Assembly (NCBI GenBank): GCA_902491535.1
Contig: CABUHS010000006.1
Span: 30,240-94,239, forward strand
DNA from: an uncultured Eubacteriales bacterium
GTDB lineage: Bacteria > Bacillota > Clostridia > Oscillospirales > CAG-272
Direction of reading: 5' to 3'
Length of the DNA stretch: 64,000 bases
In this document: piece after piece, positions 27,891 to 36,436 of the stretch
How positions within the stretch are numbered: position 1 is the stretch's first letter
Layout of the letters: every line of letters starts with the position of its first letter
Notes under the pieces: model-generated
What the model saw: the letters and a program-made list of their open reading frames with translations, nothing else
Database searches by the model: none
Told to the model about the DNA's origin: nothing
Program-made: the position numbers and the translations under genes

Positions 27891-28976
27891 ATGCTCGGAC
27901 GGGTTAAGCTCGGAAAAAGTGGAATAGAGGTTTCCCGGATATGCTTTGGTTCGCTCACTGTAAGTGCGCTCGGGGCAAATCTTCCTGTAAGCCGCGGCGC
28001 GCAAGTCATAGCATATGCGCTTGAAAACGGGATAAATTTTATTGATACGGCACAGTATTATCAGAATTATGAGGTTATACGCGAGGGAATAGCTCTGTAC
28101 AGGGAACGAAGCGGAGCGGCTGCCGAGGCTCCGGTTATTTGTTCAAAAACATATGCGTGGAACCGTGAGCTTGCACAGACGGCGGTAGATGAGGCGAGAA
28201 GCGCACTGAACCGTGATGTAATAGATATCTTTATGCTTCATGAGCAGGAGAGTATGGATACGCTGCGCGGCCATGCTGAGGCTCTTGAATATCTTTACGA
28301 ATGCCGTGACCGTGGGATAATAAGAGCGGTCGGTATATCTACTCATTGCGTTGACGCTGTGAATGCAGCATGCGAGATAAGTCATTCACACGGACAGGGA
28401 CTTGATGTTGTGTTCCCGATGTATAATAAGAGCGGACTCGGTATACATCTGCCGCGCAGCGTATCTTCGGAAGCACTTACCGAAGAAGAACGAAAACTTG
28501 CTGCACGGACTGAAATGTATAATGCGATAAAACGGTGTCATGACCGCGGCATAGGTGTTATGCTTATGAAGGTGTTCGGAGGAGGTCATTTGCTTGGAGA
28601 AGCGGTTCCGGAAAATGTATCTGCCGGGAATTTTAACAGACCTTCTTCCCGCGCTGCCGAAGCGCTGAAATTTGCGATAGACTGTGACGCTGCCGATTCA
28701 GTGGCGCTCGGAATGCAGTCCGAGGATGAGGTCGCGGAGAATATACGGTTTTTTGAGTCCGGAAGCTTTTCCGACGAATTCTGCAGGATAACCGACCGCA
28801 GACAGAGAAAGCTTATTGTGGAGGATTACTGCGAAGGCTGCGGAAGATGCGTTCGCAGATGCGGCTCGGGAGCTATGAGCATAAAAGACGGAGTTGCTTT
28901 TTGCGATACTGAAAAATGTGTTCTTTGCGGATACTGCGCAGGCGTCTGCCCGCATTTTGCAATTAAAGTGGTGTGA
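27891..28976 (+). CDS. Aldo/keto reductase fused to a 2[4Fe-4S] ferredoxin domain
   Basis: 361 aa. An N-terminal AKR (beta/alpha)8 barrel with FGSLTVSALG, the catalytic-type Asp/Tyr in FIDTAQYY, Lys in CSKTYAW and His in MLHEQES. The last 60 residues carry two cluster motifs, CEGCGRCVRRC and CVLCGYCAGVCP, so electrons could pass from reduced ferredoxin. This clostridial architecture is common but its substrates are mostly unknown. GAAAGGA lies about 10 bp upstream of the ATG. It is monocistronic, with a hairpin terminator at 29047. Confidence 0.88.
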   Translation: MLGRVKLGKSGIEVSRICFGSLTVSALGANLPVSRGAQVIAYALENGINFIDTAQYYQNYEVIREGIALYRERSGAAAEAPVICSKTYAWNRELAQTAVDEARSALNRDVIDIFMLHEQESMDTLRGHAEALEYLYECRDRGIIRAVGISTHCVDAVNAACEISHSHGQGLDVVFPMYNKSGLGIHLPRSVSSEALTEEERKLAARTEMYNAIKRCHDRGIGVMLMKVFGGGHLLGEAVPENVSAGNFNRPSSRAAEALKFAIDCDAADSVALGMQSEDEVAENIRFFESGSFSDEFCRITDRRQRKLIVEDYCEGCGRCVRRCGSGAMSIKDGVAFCDTEKCVLCGYCAGVCPHFAIKVV

Positions 28977-29046
28977 CATACCGCATTTAAATAAAAAAGA
29001 ACGGGTTAACCGAGCCTTAAACTTAAAATTTATGATATGTGGTGTT

Positions 29047-29081
29047 GCGGTGCTGTCTTTCTGTTGCAGTACCGCTTTTTC
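29047..29081 (+). terminator. Terminator after the aldo/keto reductase
   Basis: Stem GCGGTGCTG (29047-29055) / CAGTACCGC (29067-29075) with one G-U pair, followed by TTTTTC. Confidence 0.75.
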
Positions 29082-29187
29082 TATGATATTTAGCGAAAAG
29101 TTATATCCTGAGATGAACCTTTTAATATCTGTATCCGTCTATATAGGTGAAACCGGTTTTAATTACTGTATTACGGGAGGTGATGAT

Positions 29188-30459
29188 ATGGAGGATTTTG
29201 AAAAATTACTGAATGCGGAACGAGTATCTGTGGAACGTTTTGTTAGATTTCGCTTGAACTGTAAAGCCGATGCAGATGACGTTTTGCAGGAGGTCTACTT
29301 GACAGCATATAAGAAATTTTCTCAGTTGAAGAATAAAGAATCTTTTAAAGCTTGGATCATAAGTATTGCAAGAAACAAGTGCAATGACTATTTCCGTAAA
29401 AAGGCGGTTCAGTTTGAAATCCCGATAGATATATTGTCGGAAAAAGAACTGTCGGAAAGCAGATACGGTGTTTTTGAGGTATATACTGTAAGAGAAACTC
29501 TTGGCCTGTTAGACAATAAAGATAAACAAATTCTTTATCTTTATTTTTGGAAGGAAATGCCGCAGTCGGAAATTGCAAAAAGACTGGACATTCCGGTCGG
29601 AACTGTGAAAAGCAGATTGTATACTGCGAAGCAAAATTTCAAAAATAAATATCCTTATCATGCCGATATGAGAAAAGGAGAGTATAATATGAAAAATTTA
29701 CCTGAATTTATTCCGGAATATACAATAGAAGAAAGCTTTAAGGCGCCGTTCCCGGTAAAATGGGAAGAGCTAATGGGATGGTTTCTTGTGCCGAAACTCG
29801 GAGAAAAACTTTCTTGGGGTATGTATGATATTCCCTCGCGTAAGTGTGCCCATGTGTGTGATATGAAAGTTACCGGCAAAGCAAAAGTTCACGGTATTGA
29901 GGGGGTGGAGTTTACGGCAAGAGAGGCATCATATTCCGGCAAAGAGATTATTGACCGAACTTTTGTTGCTCAACTTACGGATACGCATTGCCGTTACCTT
30001 GCTACACTGAGGAATGACGGAGATGTCAGAAATTATATTACTTTTCTTGACGGAGATGAGTTTTTGCCTAACTGGGGTTTCGGTGAAAATAATATCGGAA
30101 ATGAAACAAATTTAGCGCCGAAAGGCGATATATGCAGAAAAGGAACATCTGTTACGACGAGCGCAGATAAAGATTTTCTGTTGGATGTTGTGGGACGGTA
30201 TACCGTTACGATAAACGGTAGAAGCTATGATACTATATGTGTTATGGATATCGAAACCTATGATTGCGGGGTCTTATCAGAGCAGTTTTTAGATGAGAAC
30301 GGCAAAACGATTCTTTGGCGCAGATTCAACCGTGATGACTGGGCGATAGATCGTTACAAAAAGAAATGGAGTGAACAGCTTCCTGATAACGAAAGACTCA
30401 ACGTCAACGGAACTACGTATGTACATTGGTATGATTGCATAACAGACTATATTATGTAA
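29188..30459 (+). CDS. ECF-type sigma factor fused to an unknown C-terminal domain, with internal start
   Basis: 423 aa in one frame. Residues 1-70 are sigma region 2 (DADDVLQEVYLTAYKKF, FKAWIISIARNKCNDYFR); residues 105-155 are region 4 (LDNKDKQILYLYFWKEM, PQSEIAKRLDIPVGTVKSRL). From residue 168 a 256-aa beta-rich domain with several Trp (WEELMGWF, NWGFGEN, WAIDRYKKKW) follows; I do not recognise it. GGGAGGTGAT directly precedes ATG 29188. At the junction AAGGAG (29675-29680) lies 8 bp before an in-frame ATG (29689), so the C-terminal domain is probably also made alone. No anti-sigma gene follows. The frame extends upstream without a credible ribosome site. Confidence 0.85.
   Translation: MEDFEKLLNAERVSVERFVRFRLNCKADADDVLQEVYLTAYKKFSQLKNKESFKAWIISIARNKCNDYFRKKAVQFEIPIDILSEKELSESRYGVFEVYTVRETLGLLDNKDKQILYLYFWKEMPQSEIAKRLDIPVGTVKSRLYTAKQNFKNKYPYHADMRKGEYNMKNLPEFIPEYTIEESFKAPFPVKWEELMGWFLVPKLGEKLSWGMYDIPSRKCAHVCDMKVTGKAKVHGIEGVEFTAREASYSGKEIIDRTFVAQLTDTHCRYLATLRNDGDVRNYITFLDGDEFLPNWGFGENNIGNETNLAPKGDICRKGTSVTTSADKDFLLDVVGRYTVTINGRSYDTICVMDIETYDCGVLSEQFLDENGKTILWRRFNRDDWAIDRYKKKWSEQLPDNERLNVNGTTYVHWYDCITDYIM
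29675..29691 (+). promoter_or_regulatory. Internal ribosome binding site and ATG inside the sigma fusion gene
   Basis: AAGGAG, 8-nt spacer, ATG in the same frame at 29689. It would give a separate 256-aa C-terminal protein. This spacing is better than that of many true starts in the window. Confidence 0.65.
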
Positions 30460-30497
30460 AAGACAGTGCAGGGCTTATAGCCCTGCACTGTCTTTTA
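30457..30497 (+). terminator. Bidirectional terminator between sigma fusion and trmB
   Basis: TAAAAGACAGTGCAGGGC pairs fully with its complement across TTATA (30457-30497). The sigma gene stop codon is the first base triplet of the stem. Confidence 0.9.
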
Positions 30498-30526
30498 CTG
30501 CTGTTTATATTGAGTATCTGTCAATT

Positions 30527-31192
30527 TCAGTTTACTTGACCATCGCACGGATATGACGCGCGCAGATGATTAATAGTTTTACCGCGCTCCGAGAAAGCTG
30601 TTTCATACTCGGTTATTATATTGTCCTTGCTGTACGGCTCGGAATGGAGATCGCGTGTTACTTCGGTCATTTTCCATCCGCACTCGCTCAGCTGCTCAAG
30701 AGTGAAATCGAAAAGACCGTCGTTATCCGTCTTTATTATAAGCTCTCCGCCTTCTGTAAGAATTCTTTTGTATCTGTCAAGAAATGTTCGGTATGTAAGA
30801 CGGCGTTTCGCATGTCTTGCTTTAGGCCACGGATCGCTGAAATTCAGATATATACGGCTTACAGAGCGCGGCTCAAATATTTCATCGAGACGCTCGGCGC
30901 TTACATTCATGAATCTCAGATTTTCGGGACAGCCGCCCTCCAGTCCTTTAGCGCGCTCCATTGCGAGCATTATAACGTCGGTGACAAGCTCCATAGCGAT
31001 AAAATTACATTCCGTTTCACGCTGAGCCATTTCGGTAATAAATTTACCTTTGCCGCAGCCTATCTCAAGGCAGAGCGGCCGTTTTTCTGAAGTATTACTG
31101 CTGTCCGGAAATGCTTCCGCAGGTGAGCTTACAAGCAGGTCTGCGCATGCGGCGAGACGCTGCTCTCCGTTTCTTTTTTTTCGTACTCTCAT
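30527..31192 (-). CDS. trmB: tRNA (guanine-N7)-methyltransferase
   Basis: SAM-dependent methylation of G46 in tRNA. 221 aa, with the SAM loop LEIGCGKGKFI, IAMELVTDVI, the substrate-binding NFSDPWPKARHAKRRLTY and the C-terminal SKDNIITEYE. The start is preceded by GGAG 11 bp upstream. The transcript starts at a consensus promoter about 130 bp away. Single gene. Confidence 0.95.
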   Translation of the reverse strand: MRVRKKRNGEQRLAACADLLVSSPAEAFPDSSNTSEKRPLCLEIGCGKGKFITEMAQRETECNFIAMELVTDVIMLAMERAKGLEGGCPENLRFMNVSAERLDEIFEPRSVSRIYLNFSDPWPKARHAKRRLTYRTFLDRYKRILTEGGELIIKTDNDGLFDFTLEQLSECGWKMTEVTRDLHSEPYSKDNIITEYETAFSERGKTINHLRASYPCDGQVN

Positions 31193-31325
31193 ATTGCTTT
31201 TTTCTCCGCTTTATGTTATACTGAAAATGCATCGTAAATTGCGATGCCCGTATTTTGATATTTGTTTAAAAGTTTTAAAGCTGTTTTGATTCGGTATTTT
31301 ATACGGGATTTTTCCATACTTTACA

Positions 31326-31354
31326 ATTATACCAACTCTGTTGCTTTTTGTCAA
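31326..31354 (-). promoter_or_regulatory. Promoter for trmB
   Basis: Minus strand TTGACA (31354-31349), 17-bp spacer, TATAAT (31331-31326), exact consensus. Confidence 0.85.
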
Positions 31355-31438
31355 TTCCGTACTGCTGTTTTTAAAGATTTCAGGCGGACCGTCAGGACAG
31401 TGTGTGTTATATAATACATGAAAGGAATGTCATATACA

Positions 31439-32887
31439 ATGAACGAAACTCAATTTTTATCCGATCTGCGTAAGCGGCTGGTCGAAAGCAATGTCGACAG
31501 CTCCGATGCGGACAAATATGCTGAGCAGTTCAAGCGATATTTTGACAACTTATCGGAGGACGAGGTCGACGAACAGATGAGTTCTGTCGACAGTATGGAC
31601 AGTATTGTAAACAATCTCGTTGCTCTTATTGAAGCAAAGAAAATGCGCAGGATGCAGAATGAAGGCGGCGCGTCTGATAATTCCTCATCTGTCAGCTCGG
31701 ACGGGAAAGAGGATACCGATGATGCTTTGGATTCCGCAGAACCGTCAGAATTATGCAGCACAGCTTCCGAAGCTACGGATATTATGAAAATTTCATTTTC
31801 TGATGACGCTTCCGATGATGAACCGTCCGACTTGAGCGAACCGGATGCTTTGACGAGTGATGATTTGGATGGGCATAACGAAGGCAAAGAAGAATGTTCA
31901 ACTCTGAAATTTGACGGAGATGCATATTTATCGGACGCTGATGAGACATCCGGCGGTTTGGACGGAGTTGATTCTTCGGCGGATAGCTGCACTGAATCCG
32001 CTTTTCCGGTAAACGATGATGACAGTTCGGCGGTTACAGGAGAGTTTGTACCGGTAAAGACATCTGACTGTGCAGAGTACCGTGAGCTTAAGCCTGAAAT
32101 TGTCGGAGGAGACAGCGAGGAAAGGGTTATTTGCGGGAATTCGCGTATCGGTAAACGGGATGATGCGGAATACGGTGTAAAAACAGAGACCTTTTCCGAG
32201 GCAGTAGCCTTCGATGAAGGATTTTTCTTCGAGGATGAGCTTTCAAATGCTGCATACAATGCCGCATATAACGATACATACAGCGACGATGAATTTGTGA
32301 TACCGAGTGAACCGGGACCGCATGATGCAATAATAAGCGCAACCCGCGGGAGGCTTCCGGAGCGGAGAAAGTCTGATTCAGTTGAAGAATATGACTGCGA
32401 AGAGGAACTTACGGGTATACGTAAGTATATATATCGCTCGCCGGCAAGGATATGGGCGGATATTAACTCTGAGACGGGTAAAAAACGTTTTTGGGGAATC
32501 TCTCTCGGTACTCTTCCTGTTACTATCCCTCTTGCGATAATACTTTTTGGACTTTTTGCGGGTGCTTTTGCAGTGCTTGCGGGAGTCATACTGACTATGA
32601 TAGCCGGACTTATCGCAGTTACGGTGGCAGGCTCTGCATTTTCGCTGATTTCCGTAGTTTACGGAATAACACAGCTTTTCTCGACAGTACCTGTCGGTGT
32701 TTATGAAATAGGCGTCGGGATCATCTCTGCCGGAATTACGATTCTCGCCGGCATACTGATATATAATGCAGCGGTGAGACTTATGCCGGTAGCTATAGGC
32801 TATCTGATCAGATTTTTCTTTTATACGGTCGACCGTATAAAAGGGCTTGTATATCATTTCAGAGAGGAGTGTGCTAAGCTGAAATGA
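31439..32887 (+). CDS. HAAS-like (DUF1700) N-terminal domain, acidic linker, membrane C-terminus
   Basis: 482 aa. Residues 1-60 resemble the HAAS/DUF1700 helical domain (MNETQFLSDLRKRL, DADKYAEQFKRYFD). Residues 75-310 are a low-complexity Asp/Glu/Ser-rich region. The final 140 residues hold about four membrane segments (LPVTIPLAIILFGLFAGAF, VLAGVILTMIAGLIAV and others). DUF1700 proteins are usually linked with PadR regulators and DUF4097 proteins; here the DUF4097 gene overlaps by 4 bp but PadR is missing. Start 31439 is preferred because GAAAGGA lies 12 bp upstream and a TATAAT at 31410-31415 would put the mRNA start after the ATG at 31418. Confidence 0.75.
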   Translation: MNETQFLSDLRKRLVESNVDSSDADKYAEQFKRYFDNLSEDEVDEQMSSVDSMDSIVNNLVALIEAKKMRRMQNEGGASDNSSSVSSDGKEDTDDALDSAEPSELCSTASEATDIMKISFSDDASDDEPSDLSEPDALTSDDLDGHNEGKEECSTLKFDGDAYLSDADETSGGLDGVDSSADSCTESAFPVNDDDSSAVTGEFVPVKTSDCAEYRELKPEIVGGDSEERVICGNSRIGKRDDAEYGVKTETFSEAVAFDEGFFFEDELSNAAYNAAYNDTYSDDEFVIPSEPGPHDAIISATRGRLPERRKSDSVEEYDCEEELTGIRKYIYRSPARIWADINSETGKKRFWGISLGTLPVTIPLAIILFGLFAGAFAVLAGVILTMIAGLIAVTVAGSAFSLISVVYGITQLFSTVPVGVYEIGVGIISAGITILAGILIYNAAVRLMPVAIGYLIRFFFYTVDRIKGLVYHFREECAKLK

Positions 32888-33783
32888 AGCCTACCTCTGT
32901 AATTTTTATAATAGTTGCGGTTGTTCTTATTATTGCTGGTACAATTACCTGTTCGGTCGCTCAGAGCAATGCCGAAAAAGAAGGCGTTGATATTTTCAGT
33001 TATAATTATAATGAATCCGGTGATCTGCTCGATACGGTGGATTTTAGGGCAGAGAATGTAAACCGGATAAAAATCTCGCTCGGACGCTGTGATGTACATA
33101 TAATCGGAGGCGGTGACCGTGCCGAAGCCGAACTTGTGAATTTTGAAAGATATAAATACAGTCTGTCTATGACTGACGGTGAACTTAAAATAACCGATGG
33201 GATAGGCTTCGGTTCGTTTGTGACGGTTTCATCAGGCGGTATTTCATTTGACGGTATGCGTTATCTGTTTCCGTTTGGCGGAAAGGGCAGAATCAGAATA
33301 GATGAAAACGCAAAGCGTTCGGTGACTGTTTATCTTCCTGATACGCTGGGTATCAGAAAAATTGATATCGAAGTTCAGGAGGGCGATGTGATGTTTGAAA
33401 ACATTGCCTATAATGCGGATTGCAGCGTAGTATCCTCCTTAGGAAATATTTCGGTTATCGGAAATGCGCAGGTTCAGACAGGATACAGCCTGACTGCGGA
33501 AAGCGGAGACATAATCTTTGATCATCCCGCATTTGCCGGAGTTGCCGATATGCATAGCTCATCTGGCAATATAGGAATAACAGTTGCCCGTGACAATGAA
33601 TGTGAATATAGGGTTGACGCTCCGCTCGGATCGGTCATGTATTACGGTACATCCGCTGGGCATGCATATCATTCCGGTACTACATATCCGTGTAAAATAA
33701 CAGCTGCGTCTGATAAAGGAAATATAGCTGTAGATTCCCCGGCTTCAGATCAGACTCAGGATTCGGATACGCAGGCGTCATAA
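32884..33783 (+). CDS. DUF4097-like beta-repeat membrane-anchored protein
   Basis: 299 aa. One N-terminal membrane segment (about residues 5-25) is followed by a repeated beta-strand region typical of DUF4097 adhesin-like proteins: IKISLGRCDVHIIGG, MFENIAYNADCSVVSSLG, SLTAESGDIIFDH and IAVDSPAS. The repeats read as short right-handed beta-helix rungs. ATG overlaps the upstream stop as ATGA, so translation is probably coupled to the HAAS protein and the two may form an envelope-stress sensing pair. A terminator lies at 33964. Confidence 0.8.
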   Translation: MKPTSVIFIIVAVVLIIAGTITCSVAQSNAEKEGVDIFSYNYNESGDLLDTVDFRAENVNRIKISLGRCDVHIIGGGDRAEAELVNFERYKYSLSMTDGELKITDGIGFGSFVTVSSGGISFDGMRYLFPFGGKGRIRIDENAKRSVTVYLPDTLGIRKIDIEVQEGDVMFENIAYNADCSVVSSLGNISVIGNAQVQTGYSLTAESGDIIFDHPAFAGVADMHSSSGNIGITVARDNECEYRVDAPLGSVMYYGTSAGHAYHSGTTYPCKITAASDKGNIAVDSPASDQTQDSDTQAS

Positions 33784-33963
33784 TAAAAATTTGCGTTCAG
33801 TGACATTTTCTCCGTAACAAGCTACGGTATGCCTGAACATTTTGAATTGCATATATAAATAGTTTGCCGGCTAAAAATATTATGCCCTTTTGGCCGGGAA
33901 TACCGTTTGAATATATCCGAAACATATTTTTATCATAAAGAATTTGAGTATATTATTTAAAAC

Positions 33964-34004
33964 AAAAAGCTTACGCGTTTTTAAATCGCGTAAGCTTTTT
34001 TTAT
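33964..34004 (+). terminator. Bidirectional terminator between DUF4097 and pduL-like genes
   Basis: AAAAAGCTTACGCG (33964-33977) pairs with CGCGTAAGCTTTTT (33987-34000), with a further T-run. The 180 bp before it (33,784-33,963) show no gene. Confidence 0.9.
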
Positions 34005-34017
34005 GTATTTATATTGC

Positions 34018-34593
34018 TCAGATAAGCTCTCCGAAGCATTTGCCGAATGCACATGCTGCATTTGCTTCATCGGTATCGAGATGAACTGCAGGAGCAAAGT
34101 TTTCGTTTACACGTACAACGAGATCACCGAATACAGTGCTGCGTCCGAGACCGTTATCGATTTTGAGGGAAACGATCTGTTTATCTGAAAGTCCGAACTG
34201 TTCTGCGGTTGCGGGATCGAGGTGAACATGGCGCTTTGCAATGATAACACCTTCTGTCAGATCAAGCTCGCCTGCAGGGCCGATGATCTTGCATCCGGGT
34301 GTTCCGGCTACGTCACCGCTTTCGCGTACAGGAGCATCTATGCCGAGTGTACGTGCGTCTGTGTATGAGATCTCTACCTGTCCTGCTTTACGTGCCGGTC
34401 CGAGAATGATTACGTTTGCGATCGGTTTTTTGGGACCGACGAGCGTAACGCGCTCTTCGCATGCGAACTGACCGGGCTGGCTCAGATCTTTTTTATGTGT
34501 GAGTGTTGCGCCCTTTCCGAAAAGTATTTCGATCTGCTCTTCGGTAAGATGCACATGGCGTGCTGATGTTTCAACAAGTACCTTGTTTGCCAT
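34018..34593 (-). CDS. pduL: PduL-type phosphate acyltransferase (phosphotransacylase)
   Basis: 191 aa. Interconverts acyl-CoA and acyl-phosphate, linking acetyl- or propionyl-CoA to ATP production. Both beta-barrel halves carry their zinc-binding motifs: SARHVHLT near the N-terminus and AKRHVHLDP in the middle, with VHLDTDEANAA near the end. It has no N-terminal encapsulation peptide and no microcompartment gene around it, so it is likely the cell's free phosphotransacetylase replacing Pta. AAGGAG lies about 11 bp upstream of the ATG. Confidence 0.92.
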   Translation of the reverse strand: MANKVLVETSARHVHLTEEQIEILFGKGATLTHKKDLSQPGQFACEERVTLVGPKKPIANVIILGPARKAGQVEISYTDARTLGIDAPVRESGDVAGTPGCKIIGPAGELDLTEGVIIAKRHVHLDPATAEQFGLSDKQIVSLKIDNGLGRSTVFGDLVVRVNENFAPAVHLDTDEANAACAFGKCFGELI

Positions 34594-34630
34594 TTTAGAT
34601 GTATCTCCTTATTATTTTTACTTATAGGGC

Positions 34631-34653
34631 ATGTCCGGAACTGACACGGACAT
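34631..34653. promoter_or_regulatory. Inverted repeat in the pduL leader
   Basis: ATGTCCG-N9-CGGACAT has perfect 7-bp arms and lies between the promoter and the start of pduL. Operator or mRNA hairpin; the regulator is unknown. Confidence 0.4.
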
Positions 34654-34662
34654 TATAGTATC

Positions 34663-34691
34663 ATTATACTATGCAGAGGCGAAAAAGTAAA
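34663..34691 (-). promoter_or_regulatory. Promoter for pduL
   Basis: Minus strand TTTACT (34691-34686), 17-bp spacer, TATAAT (34668-34663). A second TATAAT lies at 34657-34652. Confidence 0.65.
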
Positions 34692-35057
34692 GAAAAAACT
34701 AAAAAAAATTAAAAATAAACAGAGTTTACCGTACGCCTTGATGTACATTTTCCTGCGCAAATATAAAATAAAAAATGTATTCAAAAATTTTTATGTATAA
34801 TCGTTACATGATCTGATAACAATAATAAAGCACGGAGACGCGTACAGTTTATTGCGCTCATGTGCTGCGGCGGTGCCATTTTCGGATTTTCCTTGTTTCT
34901 TTTCGTGTGATATTTTATATCGCGGGGGATGTCCGAAAGGCATCTCCCGTTAAATAAGAGTCATGCATGCCGGAACCCGACTGGATTTCGGCGTGTTTTT
35001 GAAAGCGGGTACAGGGCGAAAATAATATTGAACTGTATTTTATATTTATTTTTGTAC

Positions 35058-35086
35058 TTGTATTTTCTTTAATTCGTAATTATATT
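35058..35086 (+). promoter_or_regulatory. Promoter for the small lipoprotein gene
   Basis: TTGTAT (35058-35063), 17-bp spacer, TATATT (35081-35086). It puts the mRNA start near 35093, after the ATG at 35089, and so supports the GTG start at 35122. Upstream, 34,700-35,057 holds an 8-bp hairpin (34925-34948) and no convincing gene. Confidence 0.5.
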
Positions 35087-35121
35087 TTATGCCGCAGTAT
35101 TGTGGCAGATCGGAGTTTGTT

Positions 35122-35385
35122 GTGAAGAACAAAATCGGAAAAAAGGTCATGAGATCGGTGGCTGCAGCCGCAGCAGTATGCGCATGCGTAAGTATGTTTG
35201 CCGCATGTACAGACGGAAGAAGTTCCGGCGGTACCGGTACAGACTCTGCGGATATTCGCGGAGGCGCGGTAAACGGAACTGACCGTGACAGCGGCATGAT
35301 CGGCGATGACGTAAGCAGAGCGGATCAAGGCGGCGGACTTATCGGCGGTGCAGCGCCCGGAATGGGAAACGAGCCGTCAAGATAA
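35122..35385 (+). CDS. Small predicted lipoprotein
   Basis: 87 aa. A basic start (MKNKIGKKVMR), a hydrophobic Ala-rich core and a lipobox MFAAC (Cys about residue 28) suggest lipid attachment outside the membrane. The mature part is Gly/Asp-rich, with a repeated GGG/GMIG character and no fold that I recognise. GTG 35122 has GGAG about 7 bp upstream. It is convergent to coaW and no terminator is clear between them. Confidence 0.65.
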   Translation: MKNKIGKKVMRSVAAAAAVCACVSMFAACTDGRSSGGTGTDSADIRGGAVNGTDRDSGMIGDDVSRADQGGGLIGGAAPGMGNEPSR

Positions 35386-35468
35386 AACGCTGAATTTTAA
35401 AATCGGTGCGGCAATGTGCAATATAAGCTGAATATGTTTATATTTATGCTTCTGCTAAGCAAGATTAT

Positions 35469-36284
35469 TTAAAGTGCGGCGCCGATGACGGTAGCAAATG
35501 ATGAGCGTTCGGGAATTATAAAATTAACATTGAACATTTTACTCAGAGAAGCAAAGAAATCCTTTGCCATCGGAGCGCATGTAAGATTTCCCGTAAGGAC
35601 GATATTGTTTGAACCGTGTGCGCGCGAGGCAAATATAGCGCACATTGCAATTGTTTCGAACACCATGTTTATTATACCCAGTGCCTTGTCGCTTTTTGTG
35701 GCAAGGTCATCTATTTTTCCGAAATTTGCCGCAGTCATGTTTCCGGGCATTTCGGGAAGTATATCTTTGCTTGTGATATCGGATATTCTGAGGTCAATGT
35801 GTGAAATATCTCCGCCTTCGGCAAGCGTGAAAAGATGTTCTACGCTTTCGATTCCGAACAGCATGTGCGACAGACCGTGCAGCGTTCCGCCGCCGATGCC
35901 TGTTCCACCGAGGTATACCGGATTGTCTCCGCGTTTTGAATATACCATTGCGGTTCCCGTACCCATGCTGACTATTATAGCTTCATCAAGACCCGACAGC
36001 CAAAGACCTCCTTTGCCGATACAATCGAATTCGGGACGGGTTTCGCACGGAAGTCCGTAGATCGGTGTTGAGATGTAAGCCGAACCGACTCCGGTGATCA
36101 TTACTTTTTCTATGGAGTCGAGAGACAGTTTATTAATATCGGTGAATTTCCCGAAAGCTCCGTATGCCGAGGTGATCGGATCGGCGGCTTTTACCGACAT
36201 CGGTTCGATAAGTTTCCCGTCTTTTGTAAATCCGACAATTTTTGTTGTACTTCCTCCTATATCAATTCCTATAACATTTTTCAT
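35469..36284 (-). CDS. coaW: Type II pantothenate kinase
   Basis: Phosphorylates pantothenate, the first step of CoA synthesis. 271 aa with the ASKHA-fold motifs GIDIGGSTTKIVGF (phosphate 1), IVSMGTGTAMVY and GGTGIGGGTLHGLS (phosphate 2) and the adenosine region IVLTGNL. Type II enzymes resemble the staphylococcal and eukaryotic forms and are usually not feedback-inhibited like type I; whether that holds here is not visible. GAAAGG lies 11 bp before the ATG. Divergent from the NagD-like gene. Confidence 0.92.
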   Translation of the reverse strand: MKNVIGIDIGGSTTKIVGFTKDGKLIEPMSVKAADPITSAYGAFGKFTDINKLSLDSIEKVMITGVGSAYISTPIYGLPCETRPEFDCIGKGGLWLSGLDEAIIVSMGTGTAMVYSKRGDNPVYLGGTGIGGGTLHGLSHMLFGIESVEHLFTLAEGGDISHIDLRISDITSKDILPEMPGNMTAANFGKIDDLATKSDKALGIINMVFETIAMCAIFASRAHGSNNIVLTGNLTCAPMAKDFFASLSKMFNVNFIIPERSSFATVIGAAL

Positions 36285-36436
36285 TGGAAATTATACCTTT
36301 CTTATTTTAAGCTTTATGATTCTTTATATCTTGAGGTTTCTTTTTCTGAAAATTCATATTATTTGTGTGGATTTTGTACCGATTATATGTTAATATATGA
36401 AAATAAAAATATGCATACAGGGGTAGATACATAGTA

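Noticed and set aside
28894..29187. Upstream in-frame extension of the sigma fusion gene
   Set aside because: It overlaps the aldo/keto reductase and a terminator hairpin, while GGGAGGTGAT directly precedes ATG 29188.
34861..34911. 16-codon hydrophobic frame starting MCCGGAIFG
   Set aside because: No ribosome site at proper distance (GGAG is over 20 bp away) and no sign of conservation that I can judge.
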